This document shows, one piece after another, positions 7,586 to 13,064 of a DNA stretch of 13,064 nt (positions are counted from its first letter, which is position 1; every line of letters starts with the position of its first letter). The stretch lies in contig JAEELK010000147.1 of the NCBI GenBank assembly GCA_016282655.1, forward strand, positions 1-13,064, written 5' to 3'. A model generated the notes under the pieces. It made no database searches, had not been told where the DNA came from, and saw only the letters and a list, made by a program, of their open reading frames with translations. The stretch comes from Bacillota bacterium. GTDB lineage: Bacteria > Bacillota > Clostridia > Peptostreptococcales > Anaerovoracaceae. The position numbers and the translations under genes were made by a program.

Positions 7586-7611
7586 GTGCTTGTCCGATCA
7601 GATCGGCAGGA

Positions 7612-8739
7612 TCAACGGTAGTCCGGCGGCAGCTGGATGCCCCAGGCGGCCTCCAGCTTCGAGCGGTCCGCCTTGCGGCGGGCCTTCTCTTCATACATCA
7701 TGGCGTCCGCCTCTTCCACGACGCTCGCCACGCTGGTCTTGCCCGGCTCAAAGAGCGCGTGGCCGAAGGAGAGATAAGGCAGGCAGGGGTCCGTCGTACG
7801 GTACTCCTCCATGCGCTCTTCCACGGCCCGGATGAGCAGCTGCGGGTCCACCGCGCCCTTCTGGATCACGGCGAATTCATCGCCGCCGACGCGGTACGCG
7901 GTCGCGTTCTGCGGGCAGGCCTCGCGGAAGGATTTCCCGACGGTCCTGAGGCATTTGTCGCCGTAGAGATGTCCGAAGGTGTCGTTGCAGAGTTTGAACG
8001 CGTCCAGATCGCAGCTGAAGATGGTCACCGTCTGTTCCAGATGGGAGAGCCGGGTGTCGTAGCTGCTGCGGTTGCGCATGCCGGTGAGGCTGTCCGTGCT
8101 CTGGATCACGTCCGTGAAAACGATATAGTAGAGCGTCAGCGAGATGGCGCTGATGAGATAATCCATGCGGACGTCTGAAACGAGGCTCTGGATCGTGAGG
8201 CCGATGGCCAGGAAGAAGACCACCAGAAGAATGATGCCGGTGCTCGTGCTGCGGTTGTCGCGCAGGAAGAGCAGCATGGCGGCGATCATGATGCCGCACA
8301 TCACGATGTAGATCGCCATATAGATCACGTATAAGCTGCCGTGATGATAGATGCCGTGCGCGTCCACGAAAAAGATCATCCCGTTGAACAGGGAAACGAG
8401 CTCCGTCAGCAGATTGATCGCGGCGAGCGCGGCCAGAAGCTTTGGGATCAGCTTGCGCTCCGTGATGGCCATGGAGCCGAAGAGCGGGATGCCGGGCACC
8501 AGCACGAACTCGCAGAACTTTGCGGCGGTCTGCAGGCCGATCGCCTCCGGGCGGAAGATGCCCAGATAATAGGCCAGCCATTCGCAGAAACCGCCGAGGA
8601 TCACGAAGATGCAGGCGGCAATGTAATACTGCTTCTGCTTCTGCGTGAGCACCTGATTGCGCCGCACGATGAGGCTGAGGATCAGCATGGTGGCGGCAGC
8701 GGCATATATGACTGCGGTGTAGTAATAAAACGTCGTCAT
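7612..8739 (-). CDS. Membrane diguanylate cyclase (seven-helix sensor plus GGDEF)
   Basis: The 375-residue protein begins with about seven hydrophobic helices (roughly 8-25, 39-61, 74-92, 100-125, 135-159, 168-187 and 193-209), forming a membrane sensor module with only short loops. A GGDEF domain follows directly: DSLTGMRNRSSYD (216-228), CDLDAFKLCNDTFGHLYGD (243-261) with metal-binding D244, and the intact RVGGDEFAV active site (GGDEF at 285-289). It should make cyclic di-GMP from two GTP in response to an unknown signal. The RxxD inhibitory site expected just before the active site is absent (PQNA occupies it), so product inhibition by that route is unlikely. It starts 15 bases after the signal peptidase stop, within the same leftward run. 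Confidence 0.9.
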   Translation of the reverse strand: MTTFYYYTAVIYAAAATMLILSLIVRRNQVLTQKQKQYYIAACIFVILGGFCEWLAYYLGIFRPEAIGLQTAAKFCEFVLVPGIPLFGSMAITERKLIPKLLAALAAINLLTELVSLFNGMIFFVDAHGIYHHGSLYVIYMAIYIVMCGIMIAAMLLFLRDNRSTSTGIILLVVFFLAIGLTIQSLVSDVRMDYLISAISLTLYYIVFTDVIQSTDSLTGMRNRSSYDTRLSHLEQTVTIFSCDLDAFKLCNDTFGHLYGDKCLRTVGKSFREACPQNATAYRVGGDEFAVIQKGAVDPQLLIRAVEERMEEYRTTDPCLPYLSFGHALFEPGKTSVASVVEEADAMMYEEKARRKADRSKLEAAWGIQLPPDYR

Positions 8740-8754
8740 AGGCTCTGTTCCGTT

Positions 8755-9456
8755 CTAAAATTCGTTCCGATCGTCTTCCGCTCCGAAGGGCTCGTGTCCG
8801 TCCTCTTCATACGGACCGTCTTCCTCTTCGTCGTAGTATTCATATTCGTCTTCGTCCTCCTCCGCTTCTTCGCCCGCGTCCGTTTCCTCCCTGCGGCCGA
8901 AGAGCTCCGGATCCTCCGACGCCGCGATGGACTTGATGTCCTTCGCCACGCCGATGAGGTTCGTGAAGATGATCAGGGCCAGCGGGATGACGATGAGCGC
9001 GCCGAAGATCAGCGGGTTGGAGATCAGGTGTACGAATACGCCCAGGGCATGCGAGGCAAAGATGACCCGGCCGATGAGATCGGCAGCGAAGACCGGTTCT
9101 TTGTCCGGGATCGGATTGTGGTCGCCCTTGGTGATGAAGTAGGTCTGCCCGTTCTCCTCGTGGATCTCCAGGACCCGGTGCGTGTTGATCGCACCGTCGA
9201 GCGTGGGGTCGGAGGAGTAGAAGGTGATGACGTCCTGCACGCGGATCGCGGAGGCGTCGCAGAGCTTCACCAGCACGAAGGAGTCGGTGCGGATGGCGGG
9301 CTCCATGCTGCCGGTGAGGACACGAAAGCCGGAGTAGCCAAAGACCTGAGGAGTCTGGCCCGCCGGCGTACGTACCACGCTGAACAGCGTAAGGATGGAG
9401 AGCAGGATGATCGCAACGCAGAGCACGTTGAGAACGCTGCTGAGGATCCGTTTCAT
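8755..9456 (-). CDS. Signal peptidase I, SipW/ER-type, with acidic C-terminal tail
   Basis: The 233-residue protein has an N-terminal membrane helix (about 8-28), an external catalytic domain and a second helix (about 148-170). Catalytic residues follow the Ser-His pattern of SipW, archaeal and ER signal peptidases, not the Ser-Lys of LepB: S50 in TGSMEPAI, H93 in INTHRVLEI, and D112 in TKGDHNPIPD. Such enzymes remove signal peptides from selected secreted proteins, for example the TasA fibre protein in Bacillus. The tail from 181 to 233 is extraordinary: 28 of 53 residues are Asp or Glu, with several tyrosines. By the two-helix topology this tail should be cytoplasmic. The gene starts 6 bases after the coiled-coil gene and precedes the diguanylate cyclase by 15 bases. 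Its substrates are not in the window. Confidence 0.9.
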   Translation of the reverse strand: MKRILSSVLNVLCVAIILLSILTLFSVVRTPAGQTPQVFGYSGFRVLTGSMEPAIRTDSFVLVKLCDASAIRVQDVITFYSSDPTLDGAINTHRVLEIHEENGQTYFITKGDHNPIPDKEPVFAADLIGRVIFASHALGVFVHLISNPLIFGALIVIPLALIIFTNLIGVAKDIKSIAASEDPELFGRREETDAGEEAEEDEDEYEYYDEEEDGPYEEDGHEPFGAEDDRNEF

Positions 9457-9462
9457 CTGCGC

Positions 9463-11760
9463 TTATTCTTCCTTGTTATCTTCTTCCGGAGCCTGTTCCT
9501 CCGGCTTCTCGGGCGCGCGCTTGTTCTGCGCGCCGCGGCCGCTCAGGAGGTCCGCCAGATATTTGGAGAGCGTGCCTTCCTTGGCCTTCTCCTGCGCGCG
9601 GATGCGCGCGCGGGTCTCTTTTTCCAGTCTGCTGAGCGCCTTCTTCTCCGCCTTTTCCGCGGCCGCCTGCGCGCGCAGGGCGTCCTCCGCGGTCTGCTTC
9701 GACTCGCGGGAGAGCTGCTGCGCCTCGGACATCATGGCGCCGGCTTTGTTCATGGCTTCCTTGCTCTCGGCGATGCGGTCTTCCGCCTCCGTGCGGATGG
9801 ACTGCGCCTCCGCCAGGATGCGCTCCGCCTCCTGCATGGCCTGCGCGGCTTCTTCCCGCGCGGCCTCCATGGCGCTGATCGCCGCGTTCTTTTCGGCTTC
9901 CATCTCGCTTCTGGCGCTCTCCGCGGCGCTGCGGGCCTGATTGTCCTCCGCGGAACGCAGTTCCGCGGCATGCTGGTTCGCCTCCGCCTGACGGCTGGCT
10001 TCCTCGGCCAGCTGCCTGGCGTTCAGAGCTTCTGCGGAAGCCTTCTCCGCGTCCGCCTGCAGCGCTTCCGCGGCCTGCTGGGCCGCCAGCGCCGCCGCCA
10101 CCTTCTCCGCGGCAGCCTGCTCGGCGGCGCTGATGCGCGCCGCTGCCTGATCTTCCGCCTGCAGCGCGCGCGCCGAAGCGCTGCTCTCGGCAGCCTCCGC
10201 ACGCGCTTCCGCGGCCCGGACCGCCTCGTCCGCCCGCGCGTCTGCCGCGTTCTTTGCTTCCGCGATCTTCTCGTCGCATTCGCGGACAGCCCGCTCGCTG
10301 GCCGCGACGGCCAGCTGCATGGCTTCTTCCGCCTCCGCGGCACGCTGCTCCGCGGCAAATTTCAGGGACTCGGCGGCCACCTTGGCGCCGTTCGCGTCGT
10401 CGCGTTCCGTTTCCGCGGCCTTCTGCAGGCTCTGCGCCTCCGCGATGCGCTGCGCCGCGTTGCGGCTCTCTTGCGCGATGCGCTGCGCCGCGTCGTCTAT
10501 GGCCTTCTGCGCGTCTTCCCGCGCCTTCTGGCTGGCCTCCACGGCCTCGTTTTTCTGCATCTCCGCGATCTGCAGGGCCGCCTCCGCGTCCTCGCGCATC
10601 ACGCGGGCCTTCTCCATCTGGCGGTTCAGATCCTCCAGCTGGTCCATGAGCTGCGCGGTGGTCTCCTGCTCCGCCGCCAGCGCCGCTTCGGCGTCCAGCT
10701 GTGCCTGGGTGACCTCCTCCAGGAAGATGCGGCGGACCTCCACGTCCTCCATGTCCTTATTCTCCACGAACTCCTCGCGGATCTTCTTGATGAACTTGGG
10801 CTTATGGAATTTGCGCTTTTCGTCGATGACGCGGTCGACGTCTCTCTTGTCCTCGCCCGTGAGCGTCTTGAAGAGAGAATACGCGGTGATCATCTGCGTA
10901 TAGAGCTGGATGAGGTATTCTTCGTCGATCTCGTAGGCGCGGTCCTGCTCCACGATGGAGTAGCCCACTTCGTCGTAGCGCTCCAGGAACTGCCAGAGCG
11001 CGTAGCACTTGCGGTAGTCCGGGTCTTTCATCATCAGGTTGGTGCGCTGGATGGGGCTCCTCACCTTGGCGCAGCCCGCCATGAGGCTGCAGAAGGAGCT
11101 CGTGCGCATGGCCATCACCAGACGGCGCACGCGGTCGATGCGCATGAAGACGGACATGTTGTCCGCGTCGTTCTCCGCGAAGCTCTGCCGGTTGGTGATC
11201 TTCATCTCCACCTTGTATTCGATCTGCTCGTAGGCGTCGTCCACCCGCGTCTCGAACTGCATCACGTTGCGCGTCTCGTCTCCGGTGGACCAGAAGATGA
11301 CGTCCGTGCGCTTGTCGATGAAGGTGACCAGGCGCTGGATCAGATGGTAGATGAAACGGTTCTCGTAGAGATCGTAGCTGTCTTCGTTCGTGACGTTGAG
11401 GACCTTGCTGGGCTGGATCTCGCCCGCCTCATTGGAGTTGATGAACTGCGTGTTCATCGAGAGGTGCCGCACGCTGTCTGCCGTGATCTTCTTGGCCAGC
11501 GAAACGGGCACCAGCTCCTCCGCCCGGGTCAGGGTGCGCCTGGGCTTGTCGATGATGGTGTTGATGGCGTCCAGGGAGTCCTCGACCGTGCTGAGCCAGG
11601 CCTCGTCCACCACCTTGTGCAGCACCTGGCTCTTCTGCTCGATGGTCTTGTCCGCAGCCTGGATGCTTTCGTATAAATATTGGAAATACCGGTCCTCTTC
11701 GAGGGCCGGTCCCACACTTTCCGCGTATTTCTGAAATAATTCGTAGATGGTCTCCGCCAT
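9463..11760 (-). CDS. DUF2357-like (McrC N-terminal type) protein with very long alanine-rich coiled coil
   Basis: The 765-residue protein has two parts. Residues about 1-350 form a globular region resembling DUF2357, the N-terminal module of McrC-like partners of McrB ATPases: LVPVSLAKKITADSVRHLS, then VTNEDSYDLYENRFIYHLIQ with the typical ENRF motif. A basic stretch (KRKFHKPKFIKKIR) closes it. From about 353 to 733 it is an uninterrupted coiled coil with about 30 percent alanine, rich in Glu, Gln, Lys and Arg, without a single proline. The end is short and charged. No PD-(D/E)xK nuclease motif was recognised. The gene begins 9 bases after the McrB-like gene, which supports a partnership in one complex. 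The ATG at 11760 is preferred over an in-frame TTG two codons earlier. The domain call rests on motif similarity; function is inferred. Confidence 0.75.
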   Translation of the reverse strand: MAETIYELFQKYAESVGPALEEDRYFQYLYESIQAADKTIEQKSQVLHKVVDEAWLSTVEDSLDAINTIIDKPRRTLTRAEELVPVSLAKKITADSVRHLSMNTQFINSNEAGEIQPSKVLNVTNEDSYDLYENRFIYHLIQRLVTFIDKRTDVIFWSTGDETRNVMQFETRVDDAYEQIEYKVEMKITNRQSFAENDADNMSVFMRIDRVRRLVMAMRTSSFCSLMAGCAKVRSPIQRTNLMMKDPDYRKCYALWQFLERYDEVGYSIVEQDRAYEIDEEYLIQLYTQMITAYSLFKTLTGEDKRDVDRVIDEKRKFHKPKFIKKIREEFVENKDMEDVEVRRIFLEEVTQAQLDAEAALAAEQETTAQLMDQLEDLNRQMEKARVMREDAEAALQIAEMQKNEAVEASQKAREDAQKAIDDAAQRIAQESRNAAQRIAEAQSLQKAAETERDDANGAKVAAESLKFAAEQRAAEAEEAMQLAVAASERAVRECDEKIAEAKNAADARADEAVRAAEARAEAAESSASARALQAEDQAAARISAAEQAAAEKVAAALAAQQAAEALQADAEKASAEALNARQLAEEASRQAEANQHAAELRSAEDNQARSAAESARSEMEAEKNAAISAMEAAREEAAQAMQEAERILAEAQSIRTEAEDRIAESKEAMNKAGAMMSEAQQLSRESKQTAEDALRAQAAAEKAEKKALSRLEKETRARIRAQEKAKEGTLSKYLADLLSGRGAQNKRAPEKPEEQAPEEDNKEE
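10441..10493. repeat. 20-base direct repeat with 33-base period inside the coiled-coil gene
   Basis: An identical 20-base segment occurs at 10441-10460 and 10474-10493. The period is 33 bases, so the protein repeats AAQRIA every 11 residues (AAQRIAQESRN then AAQRIAEAQS). It fits internal duplication in the coil and an 11-residue (hendecad) pattern at this point. Confidence 0.85.
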
Positions 11761-11766
11761 AAACAA

Positions 11767-11771
11767 CTCCT
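11767..11771 (-). promoter_or_regulatory. AGGAG ribosome binding site fixing the coiled-coil gene start
   Basis: AGGAG on the minus strand overlaps the TAG stop of the ATPase gene and lies six bases before the ATG at 11760. The spacing favours this ATG over the TTG at 11766, which would be only one base from the site, and it suggests translational coupling of the two genes. Confidence 0.8.
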
Positions 11772-13064
11772 AGTAAAGGTTCTGGATGCGCTGCAGATAT
11801 GCTCTGCTGTCGTTCATGTGCGTCTCGCCGAAGGTCTTGTCGATGTAGCCGATGAGGCCCTTGATCTCGTCGCGCACGAAGGCGATGTTCGTGGACTCGA
11901 ACTTCTTCAGGACCTTTCTGGCGATGATGTAGTCCAGGGCGTTGATCTCCGTGCCGCCGCAGGCCACGTAGACCGGGATGAAGTCGTACATCTGCTTCAT
12001 GATACGGTTGCCGAAGGCCAGGCGGAAACGGGTCTGCAGGTACTGGTCCAGCTTGATCATCTTCGTCATGGTGGCTTCGCTGATCGGATGGTCTTCCTTC
12101 GCTTTCAGGAAGAGCTCGAGCAGATGGTCGTAGGTGATGGAGCAGCGCGGCTGCAGTTCGCAGGTGAATTCGGCCGCGCGCTCATTCAGCTCGATGGGCA
12201 TGGCACGGTCGTAGACCTTATCCGTGATGGTAAAGGTGGAGTCGTCGTTGTTGGCCGTTCCGATGAACCAGGTGTTCGGCGAGACGGTGATCTTGCCGCC
12301 GTCCAGATGGGCGGGGTCTCCGGGCCAGGCCGTGGGCACCAGGTCCACGATCCACTCTGCCTGGTTCGGCATTTCCAGTACGGAGAGCATCTCCGCGAAA
12401 TAGTACTCGATACGGGCCAGGTTCATTTCGTCCAGCACGATCAGGCTGGGCTCCTTGCGGTAGCCGGCCTCGTAGAGGGCGCGCAGGAACTCGGTCTCGT
12501 TGAAGCGCTTGGAGAACTCGTTGAAATAGCCGAGCAGCTCCGTGCGGTCACGGTAGGACGGCTGCACGGAAACGATCGTGGCGGGATAGCCCAGATAACG
12601 GCTGAAGGAATAAGGAAGCGAAGTTTTACCGGTACCGGAGATACCTTCCAGGATGAGGATCTTGCTGGCGGCCATGCCGGCAACGAAGCGCCGGACGATC
12701 TCCGGCGTATAGAACAGCTTCATCTGGCTGCAGGCGAAGTTGCGGTAGCCTTCCGCGAAGTCTTCCAGCGTGATGGTCTCGTCGTGATCCGGCTCTTCGT
12801 AATTCTCGTAGCGGAGATCGACCAGAGAGAGCTTGGGGAAACGCGTGGCTTCGTTGCGCTCCATCTCTTCGGCCTTGGATCTGGCCTTGGCGGACGCCTC
12901 CGCCGCGGCGGCCGCGGCCGCGGCCACGGAATCTTCGCCCATGAGACCGGCGCCGGCAACACCTGCCACACCGCCGACTCCCATGCCGGCCATAGCGCCG
13001 ACGCCCATCGCGGCGCCGGGAGCCATGCCGCCGACGCCCATCGGCGCGCCTTCCGCCAGGGGAT
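11770..13064 (-). CDS. McrB-like AAA+ ATPase (5' end beyond right edge)
   Basis: The frame is open to the window edge. Counting from the first in-window Met (13041), 423 residues are visible. Walker A is GISGTGKTS (133-141), Walker B is LIVLDEMNLARIEYYFAEML (200-219), and the sensor region reads WFIGTANNDDSTFTITDKVYDRA within 258-280. DEMNLARxEYYF followed by GTxNxD marks the McrB branch of AAA+ proteins; the strict MNTADRS signature of GTP-specific E. coli McrB is not seen, so ATP or GTP use is open. Ahead of the AAA domain lie a charged helix (about 48-66), an eight-alanine run and a Gly/Met/Ala-rich linker. No convincing start or ribosome binding site occurs in the linker, so a further N-terminal domain probably lies outside. 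It is followed after 9 bases by its likely partner, the DUF2357-like coiled-coil protein. Confidence 0.88.
   Translation of the reverse strand, partial: PLAEGAPMGVGGMAPGAAMGVGAMAGMGVGGVAGVAGAGLMGEDSVAAAAAAAAEASAKARSKAEEMERNEATRFPKLSLVDLRYENYEEPDHDETITLEDFAEGYRNFACSQMKLFYTPEIVRRFVAGMAASKILILEGISGTGKTSLPYSFSRYLGYPATIVSVQPSYRDRTELLGYFNEFSKRFNETEFLRALYEAGYRKEPSLIVLDEMNLARIEYYFAEMLSVLEMPNQAEWIVDLVPTAWPGDPAHLDGGKITVSPNTWFIGTANNDDSTFTITDKVYDRAMPIELNERAAEFTCELQPRCSITYDHLLELFLKAKEDHPISEATMTKMIKLDQYLQTRFRLAFGNRIMKQMYDFIPVYVACGGTEINALDYIIARKVLKKFESTNIAFVRDEIKGLIGYIDKTFGETHMNDSRAYLQRIQNLY
12901..13041 (-). repeat. Low-complexity MGVG/alanine-rich coding repeat in the ATPase linker
   Basis: The encoded linker repeats MGVGGM, MGVGAM and MGVGGV and then has eight alanines in a row (12901-12924). 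At the DNA level the unit CCGACGCCCATCG occurs at both 12999-13011 and 13031-13043. It is likely a flexible linker that varies in length between strains by repeat slippage. Confidence 0.7.

Noticed and set aside
7594..7606. Palindrome CCGATC-A-GATCGG between the GGDEF and DUF1847 genes, considered as an operator
   Set aside because: Arms are only six bases with a one-base centre, no promoter was found beside it, and the gap is internal to a closely packed gene run.
7575..7694. Longer N-terminus for the DUF1847 protein
   Set aside because: The extra 40 residues are arginine-rich, overlap the end of the diguanylate cyclase gene, and lie before a perfect AGGAGG and ATG at the family-like start.
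8341..11676. A 1111-residue open frame on the plus strand opposite the coiled-coil, signal peptidase and GGDEF genes
   Set aside because: It is rich in Leu, Arg, His and Gly with no recognisable domain and lies antisense to three genes with clear motifs. High GC and alanine-rich coding on the other strand remove stop codons and create such shadows.
9463..13064. Calling the ATPase/coiled-coil pair a standard McrBC restriction system
   Set aside because: No nuclease motif was seen in the partner, no methyltransferase is nearby, and the flanking genes are membrane and metabolic genes rather than defence genes.

Overview
This window looks like a chromosomal segment from a high-GC member of the Clostridia (Firmicutes). 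The basis is the gene families (a YhaM-type exoribonuclease, the DUF1846/UPF0371 and DUF1847 families, a SipW/ER-type signal peptidase, a MogA/MoaB protein, a stand-alone clostridial-type ferredoxin), AGGAGG-type ribosome binding sites, and a typical TTGACG-17-TATAAT promoter in otherwise GC-rich DNA. No rRNA, tRNA, CRISPR array, insertion sequence or phage gene was seen. Assignments come from reading motifs, not from searches.

Left part (1-3113). A yhaM-type gene runs leftward off the edge. It diverges from a rightward pair: a DUF1846 protein and a small HD-domain phosphohydrolase. The 223-base divergent intergenic region carries a near-consensus leftward promoter, a 10-bp palindrome at the predicted yhaM start point, and a weaker rightward extended -10 promoter. 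A strong hairpin terminator at 3081-3113 closes the rightward pair and can also serve the leftward genes that converge on it.

Right part (3152-13064). Nine genes all read leftward with gaps of only 3-44 bases, so they are probably one long transcript or a few overlapping ones entering from beyond the right edge. In transcription order they are: a McrB-like AAA+ ATPase (5' end missing), a DUF2357-like protein with a coiled coil of about 380 residues, a SipW/ER-type signal peptidase with a very acidic tail, a seven-helix membrane diguanylate cyclase, a cysteine-rich DUF1847 protein, a long-form Xaa-Pro aminopeptidase, alanine racemase, a MogA/MoaB-family protein and a 2[4Fe-4S] ferredoxin. The last five look like housekeeping or metabolic genes.

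The most unusual part is the first three or four genes of that run (7612-13064). A McrB-type motor is paired with a McrC-like N-terminal module, but the place where a nuclease normally follows is taken by an alanine-rich coiled coil. The next gene, 6 bases on, is a membrane signal peptidase, followed by a membrane c-di-GMP synthase. This suggests an ATPase/coiled-coil machine working at or with the cell envelope rather than a DNA-cutting restriction system. That is inference from context; the missing 5' part of the ATPase and the genes beyond the right edge would be the first things to examine.
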